Below are positions 1 to 9,212 of a stretch of 34,207 nucleotides of DNA, piece by piece. The first letter of the stretch is position 1. Every line of letters starts with the position of its first letter. Origin of the DNA: DASWJS01 sp036397035. GTDB taxonomy: Bacteria; Actinomycetota; AC-67. Made by a program: the position numbers and the translations under genes. The DNA is taken from the NCBI GenBank assembly GCA_036397035.1, contig DASWJS010000004.1:1-34207 (forward strand), written 5' to 3'. The notes under the pieces are model-generated. The model did no database searches and was not told the DNA's origin. It was given only the letters and a program-made list of their open reading frames with translations.

Positions 1-31
1 CGCAGGCGACGAACGAAGGGGGAGAACCACC

Positions 32-3000
32 ATGGCCGAGCACCGTTCTCACGCGCGCACGCGCACCCGGCGGGCCCGAACCGCCTACGTAGTCGCAGGA
101 CACTGCGCGATGCTCGTGCTGCTGTTCGGCCAGGGCCAGGCCCGCGCCGCCCAGGCCCTCGTCACGATGACCCAGAATTGGGACGTGCTCCCCGAGGCCC
201 GGACCGGCATCCTCACCGACACCACGATCCCGATCGAGCGCGGCATCCTTCCCGGCGCCACGGCCGCGATGGACCCCGCGCCGCAGGCCACCTTCGAGGT
301 CGTCGCCCGGCAGACGAACGCCACGCCCGGCACGACCTGGAACGTGTGGCTCGCCGACGCCGCGGGCAACTCCATCGCGATGGTCTCCATCCCTTCGACG
401 GCGACGACCTTCTCCGTGCGCTGGGCAACCTTCCCATGGCCCTCGGCCGATACCGAGCTTGCCGCGATCCACGCCGTGCGCTTCACCGGCGCCGGCGGCA
501 TCATCGACATCCGCAAGGTGACCCTTCGCCTCGTGCAAACCGGCACGATCGCAAAGACCCAGGCCCGCTTCCCCCTCGGCGCGCGCACCGAGGCGATCAC
601 CGCCTCCTCCTGGACCGACCTTTCAGACGGAGCGAACTACCTCTACCCGACGGACTATCAGGAGGACGGAACGGGTCCCTATCACCCGGCCTTTGACCCC
701 GCGCCTTCGGTCAAGCTCCGTGCCTCGGGAACCCCCTGCGGGCTGCAGGTGCGCCTCGTCCGAGCGATCGTGGACTCGAACGGCGAAGAGACCGGGATCG
801 CCGCCGTGGCGAACTCCGAGATCGAGCTGACGAACGCCGGCGGCTCGGTGTATTCCCCTTCGCTCTCGCTCGTCAAGGGAGGCGTCTACCGCCCGCAGGT
901 CAGAAAGGTCTCCTGCGCCGGAGCCGCCCCCACCGGCACCATCACGTCCATCGACCTTGAGCTGTCGCAGTCCAGCAGCCACCCCGACGGGATCGCCCGC
1001 ACCGTCGGCTATTACCCCTCGCTCTCTGACGGCGTGGACGTGGACCTCACGAACCAGAACGTCCCGCTGAACTTCCGCTTCCGCGCGCCACAGCGAAACG
1101 TGCCGAAGGCAACCGGGGCCTGGGCCGTCTCGGCCAAGCGCGTCACCGGCACCGGAAGCTATTCGGTCGGGCTTCACAACCACCCCCGCGCCGAGCAGGT
1201 GCCCCTGTCCGCCCCGATCCTTGACTACACGATCGGGGGTACCTCGCAGTTCAACTTCCAGGTGAACGAAGTCGAGTCCCTGCCGGCCGCGGGCGACGAG
1301 CTGGACACCGTGGTCAGCCCCGCCGCCGGCACGAGCGTTCACGCATGGTCCTCCTACCTGCAGGTGAACTATCGCCTGGCCGACCTCGACGCCCCGGTCC
1401 TGACGGTGCCCTTCTCGGCCACGCAAACCCATATCTCCCCGGGCGTGAGTCCGGGGGCGAAGGACTCGGTCACCTTCAGCGCGACCCTGTGGGACTTCTC
1501 GGCGATCGACTGGGACGTCGAGGTCAGAAATGCCTCCGGCTCGCTCGTCGCGACCGGCTCGGGCACCGCGACCGCGCAGACCGCCGCGCCGATCTCCTGG
1601 ACCTGGGACGGCAGGGACTCCTCGGGCACCGTCGTCGCCGACGGCACCTACACCGCGCGCCTCATCGCGACGGACCTTCCCGGCAACGTCAACGACACCG
1701 CGACCAAGACCGTCGTGGTCGACACCGTGGCGCCGGTCGTGTCGAGCTTCGCCTCAAACGTCGCCCGCTTCGGGCCGAACTCCTCGCCCAACGCCGCGAC
1801 GTTCAGCGCGAGCGTGAACGAGCAAGTCGCGTGGTCCCTTTCGATCGCCAAGGGCGCTTGGTCGAGCACCTTCACCGGCTCGGCGAACGCCACGAGCCCG
1901 GTCTCCAAGGTCTGGAACGCCGTGCCCAACGGCGGCGACGGCACCTACACCGCCACGCTGACCTCGACCGACCTCGCCGGCAACCCGACGATCAAGACCG
2001 CGAGCGTGATCTACGACGCGACGGGCCCGGTCGTGACCAACTTCGTGCGCTCGAACCCCGCCTTCAGCCCGAACGCCGACGGCTCGAAGGACACCACGAC
2101 GATCAGCGCGACGCTGACCGATTCATGGACCCCGATCTCCTGGACGTTGCAGATCAAACAGGGCTCGACCGTGGTCAAGACGGCGAGCGGCACCGGCAAC
2201 GTTTCCTTCACGTGGGACGGCACGAACACCGCTGGCGACATCCTCGCCGACGGCTCTTACACCGCGCACCTCACGGCGACCGATGCGGGCAATAACGTTC
2301 GCACCGCGAGCCCGCTCGCGATCACCGTCGATACGGTCGCTCCGCTCGTCGGCGGGCTGATTCCAGAAGACGGCTCGATCACGACGTTCTCGCAGGTGCC
2401 GCTCTTGTTCAAGGCAAGAGATGAGGGAACCTCGATCGAGGGCTCCTCCGTGCGCTTCACGCTCACGAACGAAACGACCGGTGGCGTCACGACCTTCCAG
2501 GCTCCCTCCGGCGCCTCATACAACGCGAGCACGAGATGGGCCTCGAGCGCATGGTGGACCATCCAGAGCGGGAACGACTATCACATCGAAGCCGAGATCA
2601 AGGACGTTGCCGGCAACAAGAGCCTCCTTCGCCAAACCCCCTACAGCCAGGGGGGCGGTTTCCGGAGAGCGACGGAGAGCGTCGGCGCTTCACAGGCCTC
2701 GATCCCGCGGATCAAGTGCCAGGTCTCCGGCACGGTGCAGGGCGGTGTGCGCCAAGTCAGCTGTCCGAACGCCGTGCTGCTCGTCGAGCCGAGCGCCGTC
2801 ACGCTCCAGACGCCGCGGAAGGCCGGCCTCGGCATGATCCGCCACCTTGTCCCGCTCACCGGCGCGACGATTGAGTGGGCGCCGCCGACGGTCGGGGGCG
2901 TGCCGCCGGTGTTCACCTCGATCCCGGCTCCGACGCAGTCGGGTGCCTCAGGCTGGTTCGAGCGGCAGGTCTACATGCACTATGACGTGCCCAAGCAAAC

Positions 3001-4504
3001 GCCGATGCCGACGAGCTTCCAGGCGCGGCAGCGCCTCGGCCTGGAACTCGGCTCGCTGGTGAGTTCGGTGCCGGCCGTCGCGGACCAGGCTTACCTCGTC
3101 ATGGCGGGTCAGGCGACCGTCGGCGAACTCGCCGCCTGCGCGAACCCGCACGAGCTGAGCGGCTGCAACCCGAGTCCGGTGCTCGGTTCCACCCGCGTCT
3201 ACGTCGAGCCCGACGGTGCGCCTCACAAGCAGTCCTGCGACGCGATCATCAGCCACAAGCAGCCGCTGTCGGTTACGCCGGGACAGAACCTTGCGATCAG
3301 CTTCCAGGTTGACGGCACGGACTTCGCGGCGGCCTCGCTTCCAGAGGTGACCTACTCGGTCGGCCTTGCCGCACCGCAGACCGTCCCGGCATCCTCGACC
3401 GGCGGCAACGGCTACAGCGCGACGATTCCGGCAAGCGCGCTCGCGAACGGCAAGACGCTCGACTACACGATCGAGGTCGAGGGAACATTCGACACCGTCG
3501 CCTGCGCTCCGCTCGCCGTCGCGCACCTGCCCTCGATCGGCAGCTTCCACGCCTACATCGGCGACCTTGAGGACGACGCAGCCTGGCACTCAGTTCTGCT
3601 GGCGGGCTACCTCGCCGCCGTCCAGCCCGGAAACATCGGCTTCGACATGGACGAGATTTGTCCAGTGTGGTTTTCGGGAACCGACCCTTGCGACTACTTC
3701 GATCCCCCGGGGACGGCGAGCATTCCGGAGGTCCACCTCAACCTCCCCGTTCCCGATCCGGTGGCGGACTCCTGCGCGATCGAGTTCCAGCCCGGCGATG
3801 CGCAGGACTACGTCAGAGCCTATGACGGCGGCTACCTTCGCGACGGCAGGTTCACCACGACACGGTTCGACGAGTGGCCGGCGTACGGATGGAACGCCTA
3901 TCTCGTCGACGTGTCGGCGGCAGCATGGCCGAATCCGGTCGATCAAGTGGCTCGCGTGAACCGCTTCTCCGACGTGGGCTGGCACTGGACGTCGGTCCCG
4001 GGCGACTATCGCGCTTCAATCGCGATCGAGCTTGAGCTTGACGGCTCGCACACCGTCGAGGCGTTCGGCACCGGGGGCTTCTCGCTCGGGCCTTTCAACG
4101 TCGGCGGTGATGTTGAAACCCTCGCACGGACAGCCTTGAGACTAGTACGAGCGCGCTTCGACAACAATAACAAGCCGATTCCTGGCACAGAACGGGATAC
4201 CGGTGTTCTCATCCCGGACGCGGATCGAGAAGAGACGAGGGCGGGCTCTACCGGACTCCTGCCGAGCTATCCCGAAATAAGCAGGGACACGAGCAGGCGT
4301 GCCTTCCTGGTCCTTGACGATGAATACATCCCACCGACGACCTACCTGGGGTACTTCCTGCGGGCTGAGTTCATCGCCGAGGTTCGTACAAGCGGGACCG
4401 CCGTCGGGGGAGCGGAGGCGGACTACTATGACCCCGATGACCACTCGGCGGAAGTCAACAATCTCCGGTCGCCATCGATCAGGATCGTTCCGCACGATTG
4501 CTAA
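32..4504 (+). CDS. Large secreted protein with FlgD-type Ig-like repeats
   Basis: Predicted exported protein of 1490 residues, of unknown specific function. It has an Arg-rich n-region, a hydrophobic stretch at about residues 19-35 and a likely signal peptidase site near the ARA-AQ sequence. Three repeats of about 100 residues start near residues 467, 569 and 667. Each carries the FlgD/Ig-like signature of a WTWDG-type strand, an ADGTYTA-type strand and a TDxxGN turn, and ends in VDTVAPV or a variant; a fourth, weaker one follows. Such repeats usually form extracellular stalks. The C-terminal 700 residues match no family I recognise. The ATG is preceded by an AAGGGGGAG ribosome binding site. 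A lipoprotein gene follows after 4 nt, and the last ~60 codons are duplicated downstream in decayed form. A surface or cell-wall role is inference. Confidence 0.8.
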   Translation: MAEHRSHARTRTRRARTAYVVAGHCAMLVLLFGQGQARAAQALVTMTQNWDVLPEARTGILTDTTIPIERGILPGATAAMDPAPQATFEVVARQTNATPGTTWNVWLADAAGNSIAMVSIPSTATTFSVRWATFPWPSADTELAAIHAVRFTGAGGIIDIRKVTLRLVQTGTIAKTQARFPLGARTEAITASSWTDLSDGANYLYPTDYQEDGTGPYHPAFDPAPSVKLRASGTPCGLQVRLVRAIVDSNGEETGIAAVANSEIELTNAGGSVYSPSLSLVKGGVYRPQVRKVSCAGAAPTGTITSIDLELSQSSSHPDGIARTVGYYPSLSDGVDVDLTNQNVPLNFRFRAPQRNVPKATGAWAVSAKRVTGTGSYSVGLHNHPRAEQVPLSAPILDYTIGGTSQFNFQVNEVESLPAAGDELDTVVSPAAGTSVHAWSSYLQVNYRLADLDAPVLTVPFSATQTHISPGVSPGAKDSVTFSATLWDFSAIDWDVEVRNASGSLVATGSGTATAQTAAPISWTWDGRDSSGTVVADGTYTARLIATDLPGNVNDTATKTVVVDTVAPVVSSFASNVARFGPNSSPNAATFSASVNEQVAWSLSIAKGAWSSTFTGSANATSPVSKVWNAVPNGGDGTYTATLTSTDLAGNPTIKTASVIYDATGPVVTNFVRSNPAFSPNADGSKDTTTISATLTDSWTPISWTLQIKQGSTVVKTASGTGNVSFTWDGTNTAGDILADGSYTAHLTATDAGNNVRTASPLAITVDTVAPLVGGLIPEDGSITTFSQVPLLFKARDEGTSIEGSSVRFTLTNETTGGVTTFQAPSGASYNASTRWASSAWWTIQSGNDYHIEAEIKDVAGNKSLLRQTPYSQGGGFRRATESVGASQASIPRIKCQVSGTVQGGVRQVSCPNAVLLVEPSAVTLQTPRKAGLGMIRHLVPLTGATIEWAPPTVGGVPPVFTSIPAPTQSGASGWFERQVYMHYDVPKQTPMPTSFQARQRLGLELGSLVSSVPAVADQAYLVMAGQATVGELAACANPHELSGCNPSPVLGSTRVYVEPDGAPHKQSCDAIISHKQPLSVTPGQNLAISFQVDGTDFAAASLPEVTYSVGLAAPQTVPASSTGGNGYSATIPASALANGKTLDYTIEVEGTFDTVACAPLAVAHLPSIGSFHAYIGDLEDDAAWHSVLLAGYLAAVQPGNIGFDMDEICPVWFSGTDPCDYFDPPGTASIPEVHLNLPVPDPVADSCAIEFQPGDAQDYVRAYDGGYLRDGRFTTTRFDEWPAYGWNAYLVDVSAAAWPNPVDQVARVNRFSDVGWHWTSVPGDYRASIAIELELDGSHTVEAFGTGGFSLGPFNVGGDVETLARTALRLVRARFDNNNKPIPGTERDTGVLIPDADREETRAGSTGLLPSYPEISRDTSRRAFLVLDDEYIPPTTYLGYFLRAEFIAEVRTSGTAVGGAEADYYDPDDHSAEVNNLRSPSIRIVPHDC

Positions 4505-4508
4505 CGCC

Positions 4509-5141
4509 ATGACACGAGGCCTGCGACGATCTCCGGACTGGCCCGTCATGCTCGGGCTGTTGCTGGTGCTCGCTGCGCTCGTTGCGCTCGTTGCCTGCGA
4601 CCGGCCGGCGCCCGGCCCAAGCAGGCTCACCCCTCCGGTCGCAACCTCGCAGGCGGCGATCGACCGAGAGATCGACGCCGTCCTGGCGGTTGACTCCTAC
4701 GTCCTGGAGGGCTCTCAGGCAGCCAGCGCGCGCGCGCTGCTCGTCGTCGAGCACGACCAGCGGTTCCTCGTGGCGCGCGAGATTCGTACGGAGGACGGCA
4801 CACGACACCTCGATCGGTTCTGGGTGGGCCAGGTCGAGGGCGGGTGGAACGTCCTTGAGGAAGACTACGGCGAGACGCCGGTGTGTGACGATCCACGAGG
4901 CGCAGTGATCACCTTTGATGCCCCCCTTTGCTTCATCGCCGTTCTACCGCTCGATAGCGTCCGTCTGGAGGTCCGCTATTGGCGCAGCGACAAAGTCTCA
5001 GTCGGCCCAGCCAACGAAGGTGTGGGCATCGTCTTCCTGGAGGCAGGAGAGGAGATGCTGTCCTGGACCGCGATAGACGAGGACGGTCGGGTTCTTGAGG
5101 AATTCAGCGAAAGAACCGGATTCAGCGAACCGGAGCGATGA
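4509..5141 (+). CDS. Predicted lipoprotein, unknown function
   Basis: 210 residues. I chose the ATG at 4509, 4 nt after the preceding stop, because it gives a clean lipoprotein signal: basic n-region (RGLRR), a Leu/Val/Ala-rich core at residues 13-29 and the lipobox LVAC with Cys30 as the lipidated residue. An earlier in-frame ATG (4299) lies inside the preceding gene and would bury the signal peptide. The mature part is acidic with several Trp and Tyr residues and two Cys (in VCDD and LCFI) that could form a disulfide. No family is recognised. Tight spacing suggests co-transcription and a shared envelope role with the large upstream protein; that is inference. Confidence 0.72.
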   Translation: MTRGLRRSPDWPVMLGLLLVLAALVALVACDRPAPGPSRLTPPVATSQAAIDREIDAVLAVDSYVLEGSQAASARALLVVEHDQRFLVAREIRTEDGTRHLDRFWVGQVEGGWNVLEEDYGETPVCDDPRGAVITFDAPLCFIAVLPLDSVRLEVRYWRSDKVSVGPANEGVGIVFLEAGEEMLSWTAIDEDGRVLEEFSERTGFSEPER

Positions 5142-5307
5142 TTCCCTGGTGACGAATACATCTATCTCCGCGCGGAGTTCATTGCCGAGGTGCGCACGAG
5201 CGGATGGCGGTGTGGGCGCGGAGGCGGATTATGACTCCGATGACCACTCGGCGGAAGTCAACAATCTCCGGTCACCGTCGATCCGGATTGTTCCGCCCGA
5301 CTGCTAG
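5142..5307 (+). pseudogene. Decayed duplicate of the 3' end of the large secreted protein gene
   Basis: This stretch re-encodes the last ~40 codons of the gene ending at 4504. The conserved peptides AEFIAEVRTSG and ADYDSDDHSAEVNN, then LRSPSIRIVPPDC and a stop, are split over two frames by an indel near 5205-5215. Most differences from the parent copy in the conserved parts are synonymous or conservative. The similarity continues past the stop to about 5340, matching the first bases of the downstream lipoprotein gene without its start codon. The unit therefore looks like the remnant of a tandem duplication of both genes. It has no start codon of its own and is not expected to make a protein. 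Confidence 0.75.
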
Positions 5308-5364
5308 GCGGAGACGAAGCTTGCGACAGTCTCCGGCTCGGTCGGCGGTGCTTCACGAGGCGCA

Positions 5365-5391
5365 AACGAGCCGTGGTGCACGCGGCTCGTT
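5365..5391 (+). terminator. Hairpin, probable terminator of the secreted-protein block
   Basis: Perfect 9-bp inverted repeat AACGAGCCG / CGGCTCGTT around a 9-nt loop, followed by GTTCCCC. There is no long T-run, which is common in high-GC genomes. It sits between the decayed duplicate and the sigma factor gene, where a transcript end would be expected. Confidence 0.45.
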
Positions 5392-5484
5392 GTTCCCCGT
5401 CATGGGGCCGACGGCGGTCCGTCGCGAGGGCTGATTGACACGGGGGTGGACAATCCTGGCGCCAGAGACAACCAGGAGCCGGTT

Positions 5485-6030
5485 GTGAGAGTGATGGAAG
5501 GTGTGGACCTTGTTGCCCCGGCCCGGGTCACCGGCCTGACGCCCGCCGGCGAGCGGCTCGCGCGCGTTGAGGCGTGGTTTCAGTCCGAGCACGCCTCGCT
5601 GCTGCGCCTCGCGGTCCTGCTGACCGGAGAGCTGCACGCTGCCGAGGACATCGTCCAGGACGCGTTCCTGCGCCTGCACCGTCGCTCGAAGCAAGGGCCG
5701 ATCGATGACGTCGCGCCCTACGCGCGCGCGATCGTGGTGAACCTTGCGCGGACCCGGTTCCGGCGGCGACAGCGGCTTCAGGACGGTCCCGTGCCGGAGG
5801 GATCGATCGATGGCCACGACGGCGCGGCCGGGGACCGGGATGAGATGTGGCGGGCGCTCATGGAGCTCTCGGCCCGCCAACGCGCCGTGATGGTGCTCCG
5901 CTACTACGAGGACCTGAGCGAGCAACAGATCGCGCAGGTGCTCGGAACGAGCACAGGAGCGGTCAAGAAGTATGCCGACCGCGCGCGAACGCGGATGCGG
6001 TCGCTGCTTGCAGAAAGGAACCGTCTATGA
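5485..6030 (+). CDS. ECF RNA polymerase sigma factor, SigE family
   Basis: About 181 residues from the GTG at 5485, chosen because AGGAG lies 6 nt upstream (5474-5478); an in-frame GTG at 5446 has no such site. Region 2 shows LLRLAVLLTG, AEDIVQDAFLRLHRR and an RTRFRRR basic stretch. Region 4 shows LSARQRAVMVLRYYEDLSEQQIAQVLG and a STGAVKKYADRARTRMR recognition helix. This layout is typical of the actinobacterial SigE-type ECF group, which directs RNA polymerase to stress or envelope promoters. The stop overlaps the next ATG (ATGA), so the pair is translationally coupled. TTGACA occurs at 5435-5440 but without a well-spaced -10 box. The regulon is unknown; the neighbouring envelope genes are plausible targets. 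Confidence 0.9.
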   Translation: MRVMEGVDLVAPARVTGLTPAGERLARVEAWFQSEHASLLRLAVLLTGELHAAEDIVQDAFLRLHRRSKQGPIDDVAPYARAIVVNLARTRFRRRQRLQDGPVPEGSIDGHDGAAGDRDEMWRALMELSARQRAVMVLRYYEDLSEQQIAQVLGTSTGAVKKYADRARTRMRSLLAERNRL

Positions 6031-7262
6031 GCTTCGAGGAGGAACTGAAAGGCAGTCTCACGCGCCACGCGGCGCTCGCCGAGCACTCCGTAATGGACTG
6101 GCCGCGCGTGTCCGGCCACATCCGGCGGACCTCGCGAGCACGGACGCTCGCGTCGCTGCCGCTGGCGCTCGCGCTCGCCGCCGCCTCCGTCGCAGGCGCG
6201 CGGATGATCGATCGCGCTCCCTCCTCGCTCGTCGCCGGCGGCGGCCCGGTGGATTCCTTCGTCTACACCGTCCGGCGACAGAATCCGGAGAAGGACAGGC
6301 TGCTTGCCTCGATGCGGGTCGAGGTCGACCGCTCGGCGTCGTACCGCCGCTTCGTCAACGAGCTTGACGTTGAGGCCCTCCCGGACCTGCCGGGCCTTGA
6401 GGCCCCCGTGGCCGCCGGGGACGCGCCTCCGTCCGGGGTCCCGCTGCGGATGCCGACCGAACTCGTCGTCGCGGGCGACGTCGTCTACGCCCGCGTCAAG
6501 CCCGAGGCCGCGATCGAATGGATCGCCGCCCCCTACACGGGGCCAGCCCCCCCTCCGCACTTCCAGGTCGGACTCGAGCCGGACCATGAGTATGGTTCCG
6601 CGGCGTTCGATTGGGGGTCCCACGCGGGCTTCGACCCGGCCACCATGCGAGCGGCGCTCGAACAGGACGGGTCCCTCGAGGCCCTCGGCGCAGCGACCGT
6701 CGATGGGCGGGCCGTGACGAAGAATCGCTTTCACCTTGACCGTGATCGGGCGGTCGAGGCTCGACTGGCGTCCCTGCCGGACGATCAGCGGTTGCGGCAC
6801 CTGATCGACTTCCTGCGCCACGAGCTGGACGCGCAGCAGGCGTGGCCGGAGGACGCCGAGGCCGAGGTGGCCGAGTCCGAGGAGCCGCGTCGGCGCCTGG
6901 CCATCGAGGCCTACGTCGCCGAGCACCTCGAGGAGTTGATCGAGGTCCTCGGAGGCCGCGACTACGTCGATCCGCTGGCGGCCGACTGGACCCGCCGGGC
7001 CGTCGCCGAGGCCGTCGGGGAGGACTACGACATGGACCTGCTGGTCTGGATCGACGATGAGGATCTCGTCTGGCGCATGGTCGAGGACCGACGACCCCTC
7101 GGCGGCTGCTCCGATGCCGACAAGGATTTCTGCGAGCCGCCCTGGGTGGACATCACCACGACCGAACTGGTGTCGGTGGGCGACCCGGTCTCGACCGCTG
7201 TGCCCGATGAACGCTCGGTGCGATACGTCGATTCGGTGCCGACGGGGTGGATGGGCGCCTAA
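6027..7262 (+). CDS. Single-pass membrane protein, probable regulator partner of the ECF sigma factor
   Basis: 411 residues starting at the ATG that overlaps the sigma factor stop (ATGA), with AGAAAGGAA just upstream. A short basic cytoplasmic N-terminus (about 45 residues, MSFEEELKG start) is followed by one hydrophobic segment near residues 46-60 (LASLPLALALAAASVAGA). The rest, about 350 residues, is Asp/Glu-rich and would be extracytoplasmic. It lacks the HxxxCxxC zinc-binding motif of ZAS anti-sigma factors. Its position and topology match the membrane proteins that follow SigE-family sigma genes in actinobacteria, so an anti-sigma or sensor role is likely but not shown. The large extracytoplasmic part includes a DMDLLVWIDDEDLVWRM stretch, resembling beta-rich LolA/LppX-like folds only in a general way. 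Confidence 0.65.
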   Translation: MSFEEELKGSLTRHAALAEHSVMDWPRVSGHIRRTSRARTLASLPLALALAAASVAGARMIDRAPSSLVAGGGPVDSFVYTVRRQNPEKDRLLASMRVEVDRSASYRRFVNELDVEALPDLPGLEAPVAAGDAPPSGVPLRMPTELVVAGDVVYARVKPEAAIEWIAAPYTGPAPPPHFQVGLEPDHEYGSAAFDWGSHAGFDPATMRAALEQDGSLEALGAATVDGRAVTKNRFHLDRDRAVEARLASLPDDQRLRHLIDFLRHELDAQQAWPEDAEAEVAESEEPRRRLAIEAYVAEHLEELIEVLGGRDYVDPLAADWTRRAVAEAVGEDYDMDLLVWIDDEDLVWRMVEDRRPLGGCSDADKDFCEPPWVDITTTELVSVGDPVSTAVPDERSVRYVDSVPTGWMGA

Positions 7263-7329
7263 GCGCGGGACGCGTCGAGCACCGAGGATGCCTCCGAGTA
7301 AGGAGGACTCTCGCGGGGCGGAAAGCGGG

Positions 7330-7358
7330 TCGACGCTCCGCAGGCGCCCGCATACGCT
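7330..7358 (+). promoter_or_regulatory. Promoter for leaderless hisF transcript
   Basis: TCGACG at 7330-7335, a 17-nt spacer and TACGCT at 7353-7358. The hisF ATG follows after 8 nt with no Shine-Dalgarno sequence, so transcription should begin at or next to the start codon. Confidence 0.5.
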
Positions 7359-7366
7359 TCGCGTCC

Positions 7367-8116
7367 ATGCTCGCCAAGCGGATCATCCCGTGTCTGGACG
7401 TCGATGCCGGGCGCGTGGTCAAGGGCATCCGGTTCGTGGACATCCGCGACGCCGGCGACCCGGTCGAGATGGCCGCGGTCTACGACGCCGAGGGCGCCGA
7501 CGAGCTGGTGTTCCTGGACATCACCGCCTCCAGCGACCGGCGCGACACGATGATCGAGGTCGTGCGCGAAACAGCCGAGCAGGTCTTCATCCCGCTCACC
7601 GTCGGCGGCGGCGTCCGCAGCGTGGAGGACGTCCGCAGGCTCCTGCGCGCCGGCGCCGACAAGGTCGCGATCAACACGGCGGCCGTACGCGACCCCGGTG
7701 TGCTGCGCGCGGCGACGGAGGCGTTCGGCGCGCAGTGCATCGTCGTCGCGATCGATGCTCGCCGGAACGACGCGTCCTGGGAGGTCGTGGTGGAGGGCGG
7801 GCGCACGCCGGCGGGGATCGACGCGGTCGAATGGGCCGCCCGCGCGACCACCGAGCTGGGCGCGGGCGAGGTGCTGCTCACGAGCATGGACCGCGACGGC
7901 ACGAAGGACGGCTACGACCTGGCGCTGACGCGCGCCGTGGAGGACGCCGTGCCGGTGCCGGTCATCGCCAGCGGCGGCGCCGGCACGCCCGAACACTTCG
8001 CCGAAGCGCTCGGCGTGTGCGACGCGGCGCTCGCGGCGAGCGTGTTCCACTTCGGGGAGATGCGCATCGGCGAGGTGAAGGATCGCTGCCGCGCACGCGG
8101 GCTCGTGATGCGGTGA
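7367..8116 (+). CDS. hisF: Imidazole glycerol phosphate synthase cyclase subunit HisF
   Basis: 249 residues, the usual HisF length. It catalyses the cyclase step of histidine synthesis, using ammonia from HisH to turn PRFAR into imidazole glycerol phosphate and AICAR. The N-terminus MLAKRIIPCLDVDAGRVVKG is diagnostic; the two catalytic aspartates fall at Asp11 (CLDVD) and Asp130 (AIDAR). The phosphate-binding motifs of the (beta/alpha)8 barrel are visible (TVGGGVRS, ASGGAGTPEH). An upstream ATG at 7247 would add 40 unrelated residues and lies before the -10 box, so 7367 is preferred. The stop overlaps the GTG of the next gene (GTGA). HisH and the other his genes are not in the window. Confidence 0.96.
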   Translation: MLAKRIIPCLDVDAGRVVKGIRFVDIRDAGDPVEMAAVYDAEGADELVFLDITASSDRRDTMIEVVRETAEQVFIPLTVGGGVRSVEDVRRLLRAGADKVAINTAAVRDPGVLRAATEAFGAQCIVVAIDARRNDASWEVVVEGGRTPAGIDAVEWAARATTELGAGEVLLTSMDRDGTKDGYDLALTRAVEDAVPVPVIASGGAGTPEHFAEALGVCDAALAASVFHFGEMRIGEVKDRCRARGLVMR

Positions 8117-8889
8117 GCGAGCGGCTGGAGGTCGACGCATACCGCGTCTTCTCTTCCTTCTACGACCAGTGGTCGGCGGAGATGACCGAGGACGTCCCGT
8201 TCTACGTGGCGCGCGCCCTCGCGGCCGGGGGCCCGGTGGTCGAGCTGGGCGCCGGCCAGGGCCGGGTCGCGATCCCGATCGCGCAGGCGGGGCGACCCGT
8301 GATCGCGGTCGAGCCGTCGGACGCGATGCGCACGGAGGGCGAGCGCAGGGCGGGGACGGCCGGCGTGGCGGATCGCATCACGTGGGTGAAGGGCGTGATG
8401 CAGCGCTTCGTCGCCGAACCGGCGGTCGAGCTGGTGATCATCCCGTTCCGATCGTTCCTGCACCTGCTCACGACGCGGGAGCAGCTCGCGGCGCTCGGCT
8501 CGATCCACGCGTCGCTCGTCCCGGGCGGGCGGATGATCTGCAACTTCTTCACGCCCGACCCGGCCGTGATCGCCGCCTACGACGGCGTCCGCCGGCACCA
8601 GGGCGAGTTCGTCGACGACGCCGGACGCCGGTGCGAGATCTGGGCGATCTCTCGCTACGCGGTCGCGGATCAGGGCGTGCGGCTCGAAGCGGGGCTGGAC
8701 GTCTACGACGGCGAGCGGCTCGTGGACACGATCACCTCGGAGATGCGCGCTCGCATGGTCTATCGCTACGAGTTCGAGCACCTCTTGGCGCGCACCGGCT
8801 TCGAGGTCGAAGCCCTGTACGGTGGATTCGACGAGCGTGCGTACGGACCGGGGCCCGACGAGATGGTGTGGGTGGCGAGGAGACCATGA
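8113..8889 (+). CDS. Class I SAM-dependent methyltransferase
   Basis: 258 residues from a GTG that overlaps the hisF stop (GTGA). Motif I, VVELGAGQGRVAIPIA, binds S-adenosylmethionine, and an acidic residue in VIAVEPSDAMR contacts the ribose. ELVIIPFRSFLHLLT and LVPGGRMICNFFTPD correspond to the later Rossmann strands. The substrate is unknown. The gene is locked between hisF and hisI by 4-nt overlaps on both sides, so it will be made with the histidine enzymes, but no methylation step is known in that pathway. A C-terminal DEMVWVARRP strand fits the last beta-strand of small-molecule methyltransferases. Confidence 0.85.
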   Translation: MSERLEVDAYRVFSSFYDQWSAEMTEDVPFYVARALAAGGPVVELGAGQGRVAIPIAQAGRPVIAVEPSDAMRTEGERRAGTAGVADRITWVKGVMQRFVAEPAVELVIIPFRSFLHLLTTREQLAALGSIHASLVPGGRMICNFFTPDPAVIAAYDGVRRHQGEFVDDAGRRCEIWAISRYAVADQGVRLEAGLDVYDGERLVDTITSEMRARMVYRYEFEHLLARTGFEVEALYGGFDERAYGPGPDEMVWVARRP

Positions 8890-9212
8890 TCGAGGAATTG
8901 ACCTACGACCAACGCGGCTTGATCCCCGCCGTCGTGCAGCAGCACGACACCGGGGAGGTGCTGATGGTCGCGTGGATGAACGCCGAGTCGCTGCGGCGGA
9001 CGCTCGACACCGGGACGACGTGGTTCTGGAGCCGTTCCCGCGGGGAGTTCTGGAACAAGGGCGCGACGTCGGGCAACGTCCAGCAGGTCAAAGAGGTCCG
9101 GTACGACTGCGACGGCGACACGTTGCTGGTCAGGGTGGACGCCGCGGGACCCGCGTGCCACACGGGCGAGCGCACCTGCTTCTACCGATCCGTGACCGCC
9201 GAGCGTTCTTGA
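8886..9212 (+). CDS. hisI: Phosphoribosyl-AMP cyclohydrolase HisI
   Basis: 108 residues. It opens the adenine ring of phosphoribosyl-AMP in step 3 of histidine synthesis; only the cyclohydrolase domain is present, with no fused HisE part. Family motifs are clear: VAWMNAESL, TWFWSRSRGEFWNKGATSGN, the metal-binding DCDGD and the C-terminal ACHTGERTCFYR with zinc-ligand Cys residues. The ATG overlaps the methyltransferase stop (ATGA). Its own stop lies inside the -35 box of the next promoter. Confidence 0.96.
   Translation: MIEELTYDQRGLIPAVVQQHDTGEVLMVAWMNAESLRRTLDTGTTWFWSRSRGEFWNKGATSGNVQQVKEVRYDCDGDTLLVRVDAAGPACHTGERTCFYRSVTAERS

Noticed and set aside
5435..5454. TTGACA with GACAAT as the promoter of the ECF sigma gene
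   Set aside because: The two hexamers are only 8 nt apart, too close for a sigma-70 promoter.
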